Assembly: GCF_014843825.1 (NCBI RefSeq)
Contig: NZ_JHQR01000053.1
Location: 1-54,265 of the forward strand
Length of the DNA: 54,265 nt
Reading direction: 5' to 3'
Source: Mesorhizobium silamurunense
GTDB lineage: Bacteria; Pseudomonadota; Alphaproteobacteria; Rhizobiales; Rhizobiaceae
Shown here: piece after piece, positions 27,758-36,822 of the stretch
How the letters are laid out: each line of letters begins with the position of its first letter
How positions within the stretch are numbered: position 1 is the first letter of the stretch
Position numbers and translations under genes: made by a program
The notes under the pieces: generated by a model
Told to the model about the DNA's origin: nothing
The model's input: only the letters and a program-made list of their open reading frames with translations
Databases searched by the model: none

Positions 27758-28366
27758 ATTCTCGATTAGACACTATCCAAACATACCTGACGCAGACGTT
27801 GATGCCTTCGACTGCAGTTTGTGCATGGACCGCGTCAGAGATGCATCTCGATGTTCTTGCTTCCCTTCCTGGAGCGATGAAGCTGCGATTTGCCTCCAAG
27901 ACTGTCGAGCGGATAGCCCGAGGACAAGGATGGAGCGCCCGAGCTTTTTGAAGGCCTCGCATTTAAGAACCTTTTATTCCGGCCGATGGACGGGCCTGAA
28001 CGCGAGGCGAATACCGCGGCCGCAGTCGCCTTGCCCACCCACGCTGGAACACCGGCTTTCACATTCGAGGCAGCGTAATGTTTTCGCGGGTACCCGAAAC
28101 CCATCGCTGCCGTCGGGCGCACGGCCACTCATACCGTGTGGAACTTTGTCTAGTGGTGTGGGTCGTTTTCTAAAGTGTCATGGTGGGAGCGGGCATCCCT
28201 TTGCGATGAGCTTGGCTCATTCCAGGTGAAGTCGGTGACGGCGCGAAGGCTGAGGATGAGCATCGAGCGTGCTTTCCACCGTCATCGGCATGACATCACG
28301 TTCTGCGATGGTTGCTGAAGCGGCCTTCTCAGAATATTGAGCCGTTCAAAAAATTCGAGGGATTTG
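27758..28366. other. about 0.6 kb without a supportable gene
   Basis: Open frames on both strands are Arg/Ser/Pro-rich shadows without motifs. No NifA site or -24/-12 element was found. Probably decayed sequence. Confidence 0.5.
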
Positions 28367-28669
28367 ATGAACGCCACCACATTCAGCAGCCCCGTTTTCG
28401 TCAAGGACGGGAATTGCATTGTGCGAGAAATTGTCAGCATCGATGGCGCCATTGATTTTCTCGAAGAATGGCCCGAAAGCCGTCGAGATTTGATCCACAA
28501 GACTGCACTCAAAGCGTGCTACGATGCGCACGACGGCTACAAGCCGGTCAGCGTGGTCCGTCAGGCGTTCATCAGCTTCGCCAAGCGGGCTTGCATACTG
28601 GAAGACCCGGCTGCTGTAATGCCTTGGATCTCACCCTCTAAATCGGGCAGTGAAACGGAAGCGGTATAG
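28367..28669 (+). CDS. DUF982 domain protein
   Basis: A 100-residue protein of the DUF982 family common in Rhizobiales. The order PVFVKDG, then SIDGAIDFLEEWPESRRD, then ALKACYDAHDGYKPVSVV, then AFISFAKRACILED fits the family. The start at 28367 is preferred to the upstream 28337 codon because the family begins about there. Function unknown. A second member lies at 29.2 kb on the other strand. Confidence 0.7.
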   Translation: MNATTFSSPVFVKDGNCIVREIVSIDGAIDFLEEWPESRRDLIHKTALKACYDAHDGYKPVSVVRQAFISFAKRACILEDPAAVMPWISPSKSGSETEAV

Positions 28670-29211
28670 GCTCATTAAGATCAGCGGTGCCGCACCAGGT
28701 CGAAAATCCGCGAAACAGGGCAACCGCGGCGGGCAGACTGTCCCGATCTATATCCGACGCCGGCAAACTTGGCCGAGAGGCGTTTTTTGGCGCCGGGAGT
28801 TGGGTGGAGGAAAAGGGATCGCGTGAAGGAAGTGCACGGCGTTGCCGATTGGCATCAAATAGGCATCTATGCCGGATGCAGTGCCCGCTCGACGCCGTTC
28901 GCGCTTGGGCCACCCAGGGCGACCAAGGCCTAAGTCGAGGAACTCATCGGAAAGCAACCTAAGCTACTCGTCGTCTCCGCCTTTCACCGCGATGAGACCC
29001 GCGACCTTCAGCCTGTCTTTGGGCTAGCCGAGCAGCAGACCGAGGATCGAGCCAATAAGGATGGCGAAGGGCTAGCTGCTAGCTGGACATACTGGCGTCG
29101 TTGCTGGGTCGCGTGATGCCAACCCTTCCAGGCGTGTAAGGGGCCGACCACACTGTTCGTCGGTGGCTACGTGTCGGACATGCAGTGACCGGCTGACCGG
29201 TTACGCGCTAG
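28670..29211. other. about 0.5 kb without a supportable gene
   Basis: Short frames only. One reverse-strand piece near 29020-29070 reads as a hydrophobic tail (FAILIGSILGLLLG and stop), perhaps the end of a lost membrane protein. Nothing else is recognisable. Confidence 0.4.
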
Positions 29212-29427
29212 TCATTGGCAAAAACTCTTCTCCTCCTTGGCAGCCGCCGCGAATGCCTTACGGGCGAGAGTGGCCATACAAACGCGCACCGCGTAATCCC
29301 ACCTAGGCTCCTTGTTGCTCCACTTTAAAAGCTGGTCGGCGGCACCCTCGACGTGGCTGACCCCAAACCGAACTCCGGGGCGGTGGGTCCTAACGTAGAC
29401 GGGAGGGTTGAACCAATGGAGAGCCAT
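29212..29427 (-). CDS. DUF982 domain protein
   Basis: A 71-residue member of DUF982: VRFGVSHVEGAADQLLKWS, then AVRVCMATLARKAFAAAAKE. The ATG at 29427 is chosen because the family starts close to it; an upstream start at 29451 is possible. It overlaps the end of the 87-residue gene upstream by about 38 bases, so they are probably co-transcribed. Function unknown. Confidence 0.6.
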   Translation of the reverse strand: MALHWFNPPVYVRTHRPGVRFGVSHVEGAADQLLKWSNKEPRWDYAVRVCMATLARKAFAAAAKEEKSFCQ

Positions 29428-29653
29428 GAGGCTCTCGGCTGTCAAAGGCAACGAACAGGCCGCGGACGGTTGCCTCCGTCACGACAACCTCGGTTAGTTC
29501 TTCGTCGCTTTCCACCAGATATGGTGCAGCATCGCGAGCTCCTTTCATTGTAGCTTTGATCGATACAATGTCCCCATGATCCGACCGGTCGAGAAGTAAG
29601 GCAACCACCTGCTCTGCCGTAGAAATTGGGCGGACTTTACGGATGACGTTCAT
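29390..29653 (-). CDS. small hypothetical protein, 87 aa
   Basis: An 87-residue acidic protein starting MNVIRKVRPISTAEQVVALL behind a clear AGGG ribosome site. Composition and codon use look genuine. I recognise no family. It runs into the DUF982 gene downstream. Confidence 0.5.
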   Translation of the reverse strand: MNVIRKVRPISTAEQVVALLLDRSDHGDIVSIKATMKGARDAAPYLVESDEELTEVVVTEATVRGLFVAFDSREPHGSPLVQPSRLR

Positions 29654-29800
29654 TCTGCCCTCGTACCCAAAGACGCCAACGAAATTCGATATTGCGCGTC
29701 CCGCGACGAGACATCAATGGATGATTGAAACCGTACGAAACCGGCCAAGCGGACAGCTCACATATAGGGGGGCGTGGTCGGAATTTTGAGCGACCGGAGC

Positions 29801-29980
29801 CTAAGAGTCCGACCGCTGTTCCCTGTCGCGGCAATTGAGAAGGTGGACCAGATCGTCGGCTTCGTCGATGGACATGTCGATCAAAGGGACGCCTACCTCG
29901 ACAACCGGCTGCCCGGTGAACACGTCGATAATGTCCCACGAGCCTTCGGGCGTCTTCTCAATGTCGTATCGTCGGGTCAT
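29801..29980 (-). CDS. small hypothetical protein, 59 aa
   Basis: A 59-residue acidic protein: MTRRYDIEKTPEGSWDIIDV, then GQPVVEVGVPLIDMSIDEAD, ending RDREQRSDS. The pattern of alternating hydrophobic and acidic residues looks like a folded small protein. No strong ribosome site. I recognise no named family. It lies upstream of the 87-residue gene in the same direction. Confidence 0.5.
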   Translation of the reverse strand: MTRRYDIEKTPEGSWDIIDVFTGQPVVEVGVPLIDMSIDEADDLVHLLNCRDREQRSDS

Positions 29981-30132
29981 GGGTGATTTCGAGTGCAGGA
30001 CTTAGTGCGGTAGCCGCTTAGCGTTCGAGTTTGGGACTGGCGCTGCTGGTCTGATCTAAGTAGTGAACTGAGAGGGCTCTGCATGTCGGGGCGCCTCCCT
30101 TTTGAAGTCGACAGATGATCTTCCAACACGAA

Positions 30133-30399
30133 CTACCCTCCTCCCAGCAACCTTGTGTGTCCAGCCCGATAGCGAGAAATCTGCACCCTTTGTATGATCC
30201 ATCCGACCGAGGTGAAGTCGACCCGATCGCGGCAATCGCTGGCGCTGTCCTGGGCGTTACATGCCAGGACGCCTCGTTTACCGCCGGGCCACCGACCATC
30301 GTCACCCACCAGCTCTTCGATCGAACGCGTCGACGCCGGTGCCAACGCGCTGTCCAGTGCCTCCGGCGTGTCGACCTCGATCTTGACCAATCTGTCCAT
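30133..30399 (-). CDS. doubtful hypothetical protein, 88 aa
   Basis: The first 36 residues (MDRLVKIEVDTPEALDSALA...) look like real protein; the remainder is rich in Arg, Ser and Gly and may be out of frame. There is no clear ribosome site. It could be the intact start of a broken gene. Confidence 0.25.
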   Translation of the reverse strand: MDRLVKIEVDTPEALDSALAPASTRSIEELVGDDGRWPGGKRGVLACNAQDSASDCRDRVDFTSVGWIIQRVQISRYRAGHTRLLGGG

Positions 30400-30458
30400 G
30401 CAATAGCCGCCTGCGGTCCATAGGCATATTGGTCCTTGGAAATAATGGAAACGGTGCC

Positions 30459-31382
30459 CTACTCCCCTTCGCCAATTGGGCGTATTTGAATGGAGATGGC
30501 GCCGCGTTCAGGCACGGATGTGATCAACGCACCGACAATGATGGCCAATGCCGCGAGCATTCCTGGACCCGTCAGCCATTCGCCGAAGAACACGGCTGCG
30601 AAGAGGGCGGAAAAGAATGGCTCACTCGATTCGATGACCTGCGTCTTGTAAGCCTCGACATGCTGAAGGGCGAGGATCGTGCAGTAGAAACCGCAGAACG
30701 AGGGGATAATCCCCAGCGCTAACAAAGCTGGAACGGTGTTCACTGACGGGATTGGCGCGCCGCTCCAAGCGTAGGGAACGGCGAGCATGGCAAAGCCATA
30801 AGCCAGGAACCACCAGAAAGTTTCTAGGGTCGAGCGAAGCTTGAAGAATTTCCAAGCGAAAATAAAGCTGGCGTAGCCTAGCCCTGCGATAAGGGCGAGG
30901 CAAATGCCGATAATGCTTGCAGCCATCATGCCGTCGCCGGCAATCAGGAAGTAGCCTCCAAGGAAAACCATCGTCATGGCGAACGCCTTTCGCGTGGTCA
31001 CCCTTTCCTTAAGTATGAGGATGTCGAGCGCGATTGCACCAAGGCCGCCAGTGAAAACAAGGATGGCAACAAGTGGAATCGGCGTGTAGGCGAAAGCTTG
31101 GGTTTCGAAATGATAAAGCGTGAAGATGCCAAGCGTAGAGCAGACGGCGATCTTCCACGATCCCGTGAAAGCGGCGCGGAGTCGAGCCAAGCCTCCAGAC
31201 CTCAAAAGGATGACGATCGAAAGTAGCGAAAGCGCAATGCCGCAACGCCAGAATGCGACCGCGGTGGGGTCGAGCCCTTCATTAAAGGCGGACCGGGAAA
31301 GCACCCCGACGGTTCCATTGGACAGAGCTGCGAGAAGGGCGAAACCGGCCCCAAGGATCGACGACCAATAAGCATTCTTCAT
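30459..31382 (-). CDS. DMT-family (EamA) transporter
   Basis: A 307-residue membrane protein with ten predicted membrane segments in two EamA repeats (about 10-140 and 150-295), the drug/metabolite-transporter design used mostly for efflux of amino acids and small metabolites. Its start overlaps the stop of the amidotransferase gene as ATGA, so it belongs to the five-gene cluster and is its best candidate exporter. The exported compound is inferred to be the cluster product. Confidence 0.88.
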   Translation of the reverse strand: MKNAYWSSILGAGFALLAALSNGTVGVLSRSAFNEGLDPTAVAFWRCGIALSLLSIVILLRSGGLARLRAAFTGSWKIAVCSTLGIFTLYHFETQAFAYTPIPLVAILVFTGGLGAIALDILILKERVTTRKAFAMTMVFLGGYFLIAGDGMMAASIIGICLALIAGLGYASFIFAWKFFKLRSTLETFWWFLAYGFAMLAVPYAWSGAPIPSVNTVPALLALGIIPSFCGFYCTILALQHVEAYKTQVIESSEPFFSALFAAVFFGEWLTGPGMLAALAIIVGALITSVPERGAISIQIRPIGEGE

Positions 31383-32137
31383 GGCTGTGACTTCATTGCT
31401 ATCATGTGGGAGCGGCAGGCTTCGCCGAATGCACGGAAGATTTCGACGCTAAGTGGATCCTCTGCGTGAAACCATTCAGGATGCCATTGCACGGCGGCGG
31501 CAAACGTTGCCGCGCCCTTTACGGAGACAGCTTCGATGACGCCGTCCATGCATCGCGCATCGACCTCAAGGCCATCAGCCAAACGCGCGATCCCCTGCCG
31601 ATGCAGGGTGTTGACCAGGACCGGTTTCTTTTGCGAGCGACGGATGCACTGGGCAATGTAACCTCGGCCTTCGGCTTGAATTGCATGCGAGCAGGCGTAT
31701 TGAAGGTCGCGCGGGAGTGTGAGGTCTTCCACATGAGTGATCCGACCTTGACCTTCCGAAAGGTCACTTGAGAGGGTACCACCAAGCGCGACGTTGAGTT
31801 CCTGCAACCCACGGCAGATTCCGAACAGCGGAATGCCGGACGACAGAGCAATCTTGATCGCAGCAATACTTGTCCGATCCCGGTCGAGATCGAGCGTCTC
31901 TGGACAAGCTTCTGGCCCCCCATAAAACGAGGGCGAGACATTCGACTCCGCCCCGGTCAGCAGCACCCCGTTGAGGACCGAAAAGCAGGTCTGCAAACTC
32001 TCTTCCTCAAGTCCGGCCGGGATGACGAGCGGCAAAACACGCGCAGTTGAACGCAGGGCTTCGAGATAACGGATGCGCACCGTCTCATAGCCGACGCTGT
32101 CCACTGTCTGGCGGTTAGAAAGGACACCGACGATCAC
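31379..32137 (-). CDS. class I glutamine amidotransferase-like hydrolase (PuuD-like)
   Basis: About 252 residues from a GTG at 32137 (a TTG at 32164 is the alternative) in the peptidase C26 / gamma-glutamyl-GABA hydrolase group. Nucleophile Cys lies in PLFGICRGLQELNVALGG and the catalytic His/Glu in QWHPEW. These enzymes hydrolyse gamma-glutamyl amides. It directly follows the stop of the O-acetylhomoserine-sulfhydrylase-like protein and overlaps the transporter by four bases. In this sequence it is read in frame with the preceding enzyme, which I think is an artefact of a one-base loss. A role in removing a gamma-glutamyl group from a cluster intermediate is inference. Confidence 0.82.
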   Translation of the reverse strand: MIVGVLSNRQTVDSVGYETVRIRYLEALRSTARVLPLVIPAGLEEESLQTCFSVLNGVLLTGAESNVSPSFYGGPEACPETLDLDRDRTSIAAIKIALSSGIPLFGICRGLQELNVALGGTLSSDLSEGQGRITHVEDLTLPRDLQYACSHAIQAEGRGYIAQCIRRSQKKPVLVNTLHRQGIARLADGLEVDARCMDGVIEAVSVKGAATFAAAVQWHPEWFHAEDPLSVEIFRAFGEACRSHMIAMKSQP

Positions 32138-32165
32138 CGGACTTCTGTCTGCAATCGCGGTCAAA

Positions 32166-33529
32166 TCAGGCGCCCCCAAGGGCTTGCCCGATATCGGCGA
32201 TGATATCATCGATATGCTCAAGTCCGACGGAGATGCGGACTGTTCCATCGCAAACCCCGGCAGCAAGGCGCGCCTCGCGGGGAACCGAAGCATGAGTCGT
32301 CGAGGCTGGATGCGTGGCGAGCGTTCTCGCGTCGCCAATATTTGAGACGTGGTAGGCGAGTCGCAGGCTCTCGATAAAACGCCCCCCGCCTCGATGCCTC
32401 CAGCGATATCGAAAACGATCATGGGGCCGCCATGATCGCCCATGTTCTGCACGGCGCGATGCCGTTCGACGGTTCCGCCAAAAGCCGGATACTTCACGTC
32501 GACAACACCAGGATGCGCCTTAAGATAGTCGGCCAGCTGCCGGGCATTGGAGCAATGTCGCGGCATTCGCAAAGGCAGCGTTTCCAACCCTTGGATGCAG
32601 AGAAAAGATGAGAACGGGGACGGGCAGGGTCCAAAGTCGCGCATGAGCGTGTTGCGCATCTTGAGCAGGAACGGGCTGGCCCCATATGGGCCGGGCAGAC
32701 CGCGCGCAGCATCAAGCCAGAGTATGTTGCCATGGGAGATATCAGGACGTGTCATCAACGGAAAGCGCTCGGGATAAGCAGCCCAGTCGAAGGTGCCGCC
32801 GTCGACGATAATGCCGCCAATCGTGGTGCCGTGGCCGCAAATATATTTGGAAGTGGACTGCACGGTTAGATGGGCGCCAAGCTTGAGAGGGCGTGAAATG
32901 AGGGGGGTCATCGTGTTGTCGATGATCAGCGGAATTCCGACTTCATGCGCGATCGCCCCCACTTCGACGATTGGGAAGGGGCTGAGCTTCGGGTTGGGAA
33001 GCCCTTCCGCAAACCAACAGCGAGTGCGGTGGTCCGAGGCTTCGCGGAAGCGCTCGGGATCACTCGGATCGACGAAGCGCGTTTCGATCCCGAGCCGCTG
33101 AAACGTGCTGGCGAGCAGATTGATTGTCCCGCCATACAGGTGCGCGGAGCTCACGATATTGTCCCCGGTAACAGCAATGTTCAGGATCGCAAGCATTATC
33201 GCGGCCTGTCCCGAGGAGGTTGCCAAGGCGGCGACGCCACCCTCGAGAGCCGCGACACGTTGTTCGAATATATCCGTCGTCGGGTTCATCAACGGCGAAT
33301 AGGTACGCCCCTGCCGGCGGAGATCGAAGACGTCCGATGCATGGTCAATGGATTCGAACGCATAGGCGTTCGAGAGATAGATCGGTACAGTCGTCGCCAG
33401 GGTCGCCGGATCACAGCGATAGCCCCCATGCAGAACCGTCGTTTCCGCATGAAGAGCCGGCGTCGCCTCCAATCGTGTTGCAGGGCCATCTTTTTGGAGT
33501 TTGGTCAACTTCGAGTGCTCCGGAGACAC
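32166..33529 (-). CDS. O-acetylhomoserine sulfhydrylase-like PLP enzyme, frameshifted near its end
   Basis: A Cys/Met-metabolism PLP enzyme of the MetY/MetZ group that performs gamma-replacement on O-acetyl- or O-succinylhomoserine. Visible are VLHGGYRCDP, SSGQAA, DNTMTPL, and the PLP lysine K228 in STSKYICGHG. At a run of six C (32382-32387) the frame leaves the family; one more C restores FIESLRLAYHVSNIGD, HPASTTHA and GTVRISVGLEHIDDIIAD with a stop at 32166. Restored length is 454 residues. Without it, the frame runs on into the amidotransferase, giving an apparent 716-residue fusion. In Bradyrhizobium elkanii RtxA, a domain of this family forms dihydrorhizobitoxine; here it stands next to a desaturase, as there. 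Confidence 0.8.
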
Positions 33530-33550
33530 ATTGTTCTCGATGGATAGTGT

Positions 33551-34636
33551 TCAGGCCCGCGATCCCGCTCTTGCGGCAAAGCGCTTCCGGTTCTGGTCGC
33601 GGATCAGCTTCAGGATCGAAGGCTCGCCATTTGGGCCAGATTGGAAGATCCCGCCCGCTTCGGAACAGTGCGCCGCATAGGCGGGGTCCCTCAGGCGGAT
33701 GGCGTGAGCTTCGGGCAAGCGCCAGAGCGGGGTCGCTGGATCGAGATGATGATCGAGATGATAGTTGTCGCCGTTGATCGCGGTCAGCCACTTCTCGATA
33801 TGACGGCTGCGGCGATTCCGGGTCATTTCCAGATCTACGGTTCGGCGGTCGATGGAGCTGCAATGCTCGGACATCTCGATGAACCAGCCGATGATGTGAA
33901 ACGAGGTCAGGTAGGGAACTACCCAGAGAAGGACAAGCTCCTGGAAGGAGCCGTAGGCTAGAGCGAGCGTTACGACACAAGCCCAGAACGCGTAGAAGCC
34001 CCAGCGATCGAACACGTAAAGCCATGTCTCTTCGCGCTTCACTCGCGTTGAGCTCTCCTTGCGAGAGAAGGTGTCCAGGATCATCCGGTATCTGTTGCGG
34101 AGCAGATACTTCAGATATCCGTAGGTTTTCGATCCAAGCAGCGGCAAGATGATGATCTTCCAAACGAAGGAGCGATCCGTTTGGGGTGTGAAGACACCTT
34201 CCGCGATGAAAAACCTCAGGTCAGGATCGGCATCGGCTCTCCCGAGGTAGGGGTGATGGCTGTGGACGTGGGACTCCTTGTAGGCGAAGTGGCGTTGAAA
34301 CAGGGGCCAAGCCGTCAGCAACGTGCCGAGCAGGAAGTTCAGCACACGATTTTTTGTCAGCACACCGTGCGCACAATCGTGCAAGATGGTGGAGATGCCT
34401 CGCTGACGGGCTCCGATGACAATCACACTCAGGGGATAGAACCACCAGCTTACTCCAATGACCAGCCACGCGAAGGCGGCGATCACCGCATAGTCCTTTG
34501 TGATGTAAAGAGGCCCATGCCAATTGTCGGTCTCAAGGGCCTTGATCTCGCGAGTGATGGATCGATCGAAGCGGTAGTGGTTGTAGCGCCGTGGTGCTTC
34601 GATGCCGTGATACTGGGGCTGTACATGAGCGTTCAT
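33551..34636 (-). CDS. membrane desaturase, RtxC-like candidate
   Basis: A 361-residue integral-membrane di-iron desaturase with three histidine boxes: H86-x3-H90 (HDCAH), H123 to H128 (HVHSHH) and H293-x2-HH297 (HLDHH), and four or so membrane segments. The start at 34636 overlaps the decarboxylase stop as ATGA. The superfamily covers fatty-acid desaturases and carotenoid enzymes, but also the dihydrorhizobitoxine desaturase RtxC, which puts the enol-ether double bond into rhizobitoxine. Sitting between a PLP decarboxylase and an O-acetylhomoserine-sulfhydrylase-like enzyme, with no lipid genes, the RtxC reading is favoured. The exact substrate is inferred. Confidence 0.85.
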   Translation of the reverse strand: MNAHVQPQYHGIEAPRRYNHYRFDRSITREIKALETDNWHGPLYITKDYAVIAAFAWLVIGVSWWFYPLSVIVIGARQRGISTILHDCAHGVLTKNRVLNFLLGTLLTAWPLFQRHFAYKESHVHSHHPYLGRADADPDLRFFIAEGVFTPQTDRSFVWKIIILPLLGSKTYGYLKYLLRNRYRMILDTFSRKESSTRVKREETWLYVFDRWGFYAFWACVVTLALAYGSFQELVLLWVVPYLTSFHIIGWFIEMSEHCSSIDRRTVDLEMTRNRRSRHIEKWLTAINGDNYHLDHHLDPATPLWRLPEAHAIRLRDPAYAAHCSEAGGIFQSGPNGEPSILKLIRDQNRKRFAARAGSRA

Positions 34637-35826
34637 GAAAACACCCTCTGCCGAGAATTGCAGGGCCACTCGGCGGTATAGTCGCCGACGAAGCGGTCAA
34701 TGAGATCAGCTTTGACGTTTGGCATGACAATGGCATGGGCGTAGTTGCCATGACATGCGAGTTGGTATTCGTTAACGAGCCTCTCGGATGGTTTCGGAAA
34801 CACAACCGTCAAGGAGCACGGATTGAGCAGTACCGGGACACTGGCTGAGCGTAGTGCTCCGGCAAAGCCATCCGCGCGCTCGATGCAGGTTCGGGCAAAA
34901 TGACGGAAACCGCCGATACCGAGGCGCGTCAGCCGGTTCCATATCGCCAGAACGGCGTGGCCGTTTCGCGATCCCATTAAGGTAGTATCATCAGAGCGCA
35001 AGTAGCTCACGGCGGAGGCCACTCGACGGACATGTTCGCGTTGGACTACGAGGATGCCGCAGGGCATCGGCGTGCCGATCATCTTGTGGCCCGAGGTTGA
35101 CATACTGTCGATCCCGTGCCGGAACGAGGGACGGATACCACTCGGTAAGCCATCGACGAAGGGAAGGACCATTGCATTTAGGGCGCCATCGACGTGGACG
35201 AAGCGCCGACTCGGATCGATCCCGACTTGGTCCAGAACGCTGATGCAGGACGCAATATCATCGTGCGCCCCTTTCATGGTCGTTCCACAGGTCAATGCGA
35301 GAATGACGCAGCGATGGCGATTTGCCTGAACGACTTCCCGCAGAGCATCCGGACAGATGGCGCCGGTATGGTCGGCCTCGCACGTCAAGGCCTCGATCCG
35401 GAGGATTTTCGCCGCCTTTGGGACCGAATAATGCGCCTCTGTGGAGTGTATCAGAACCGGATTACCAAGAGTCTCTCGCGCAAGGTATAGGGCCCACAAA
35501 TTGCCCTCAGTTCCGCTCGCGCCCACCACTCCCCAGTATTCTTCTGGATCGGCACATTCCCAGATCCGAGTGAACCAGTCGACCACCTCGCGCTCTACGC
35601 CACAAACCTCAGTCGCATAGTGTGAACCGACATAGGGGTCGCCCAAGTTATTGATAAAAAATTTGCAGAACTGAGAGATTGGCCAGGCATCAAAGTCGAG
35701 ATTGTATGGGTATCCCAAGTGTTTTGCGCGCCTATCGGCGAATTTATCGTTGAGTTTATCCAGTGTCGCATTGATCACGGCCGGTGTACTGACACGAGTG
35801 TTAAATATATCGCACGTAAGCTTCAC
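34633..35826 (-). CDS. PLP-dependent decarboxylase (histidine/serine decarboxylase type)
   Basis: A 397-residue group II amino-acid decarboxylase. PLP lysine K248 is in TSGHKMIGTPMPCG, the aspartate contacting the pyridine nitrogen is D213 in FVHVDGALNAM, and GASGTEGN (103-109) is the phosphate loop. The family contains bacterial histidine decarboxylase and plant serine decarboxylase, which are close relatives, so the product could be histamine or ethanolamine. It heads the five-gene cluster. A weak -24/-12 element and a NifA site lie upstream. Confidence 0.87.
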   Translation of the reverse strand: MKLTCDIFNTRVSTPAVINATLDKLNDKFADRRAKHLGYPYNLDFDAWPISQFCKFFINNLGDPYVGSHYATEVCGVEREVVDWFTRIWECADPEEYWGVVGASGTEGNLWALYLARETLGNPVLIHSTEAHYSVPKAAKILRIEALTCEADHTGAICPDALREVVQANRHRCVILALTCGTTMKGAHDDIASCISVLDQVGIDPSRRFVHVDGALNAMVLPFVDGLPSGIRPSFRHGIDSMSTSGHKMIGTPMPCGILVVQREHVRRVASAVSYLRSDDTTLMGSRNGHAVLAIWNRLTRLGIGGFRHFARTCIERADGFAGALRSASVPVLLNPCSLTVVFPKPSERLVNEYQLACHGNYAHAIVMPNVKADLIDRFVGDYTAEWPCNSRQRVFS

Positions 35827-36024
35827 TCATATGCTCCGCTATGGCCGCCCAGGGAAACGGCAGGCAGTCGAGACCCGCTCTAGCCCGCCGCCACCCTGCC
35901 TCCGGCTCAGCGTCACTGATCCGGTAGGCCGGGTGGCGACTTCGGCGAGATAGCTGTCCACGGCCCTTGGGGCATCGGTGCGCCGGGAACGACGGAATTG
36001 TCACACGACGAGAATATCGGTTCG

Positions 36025-36039
36025 GCAACTCCTGACCCC
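36025..36039 (-). promoter_or_regulatory. possible sigma-54 promoter of the decarboxylase cluster
   Basis: Reverse strand GGGGTC-AGGAG-TTGC keeps GG and TTGC at the right spacing but differs from TGGCAC at three positions. It lies about 200 bp before the decarboxylase start. Confidence 0.35.
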
Positions 36040-36180
36040 TCGCGCCGAGGAAGCCTCAAAAATCATGCCGACATCGTACTAAGGGGCTCAAAAAGAGCCT
36101 TCCATATAATATTCAATGACTTAACCAGGTACAGGAGGTCGATCAGTCCTGCGTCGCGGACCCGACAAAGCGACCGTCAA

Positions 36181-36196
36181 TGTCGGTTGTCAGACA
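36181..36196. promoter_or_regulatory. NifA site upstream of the decarboxylase cluster
   Basis: TGTCGGTTGTCAGACA fits TGT-N10-ACA. It is about 140 bp from the weak leftward -24 element and 187 bp before the next site at 36383, so its target is not certain. Confidence 0.55.
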
Positions 36197-36382
36197 TTGT
36201 CCGGGAGTGCTGAACAGGCAGTCTTCCAGTCGGTCAAGGGGCGACCCAGACCCCCACCTTGATCGCGACAGCACCCTTCGATTTCCACAATTGCGGCGGC
36301 ACCAACCGCGATGGTTATTGGTTCTGCGCGAAGAACGCGATCTCGCCTCCCGCCTCCGTGGGGTGTCTACCGCACCTACTTG

Positions 36383-36500
36383 TGTCCGAAGCTGAACAAG
36401 AATGTCGCAAGCCCGGCCAAAAGGTCGCCAGGGCCGGGCCACCGCTTTACCGAGCAAGCTGTGTAACGCAGATCGAGCGCCGAGTCGGCACGCAACTTGC
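36383..36500 (+). promoter_or_regulatory. NifA/sigma-54 promoter module A
   Basis: TGTCCGAAGCTGAACA (36383-36398) is a NifA site and CGGCAC-GCAAC-TTGC (36486-36500) a -24/-12 element. The DNA between them is closely similar to modules B (38871-38985) and C (48663-48778). The first gene downstream is the truncated dehydrogenase at 36823, about 320 bp away. Confidence 0.85.
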
Positions 36501-36822
36501 TTCGATGATTTCGACGCGCGAGAACCGCCTCGCCGTCGTTACGCTCGGCGGCGGCGCATGGCCGGAAGACAGCGTCGACCATTGGTCGGCATCAACCCGG
36601 GTGCTCCCCTGTCGGCGCGGAGGCGGCGCACTGACGGCCAGCGCCGCGAAGCCGCCTATGGTAAGCATCCCTGCATTCCCTTGCGCGTGATCGTAGAGGT
36701 CTTCCGAGTATTGCTGGCTTCGAAGCCAAGATGCAACGGCGCAGGGCACTCCGACGCGCCCTGTCCAAACGACAAGCTTAGAAGGTGGCTTCGCTGCGAC
36801 TAGCCGCCGAGGAGGATGCAGC

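Noticed and set aside
31379..33529. A genuine 716-residue sulfhydrylase-amidotransferase fusion
   Set aside because: The family C-terminus is present in another frame with its own stop, so a one-base loss explains the fusion better.
33411..34163. 250-residue reverse frame within the desaturase gene
   Set aside because: Alternative frame of the desaturase, which has all three histidine boxes.
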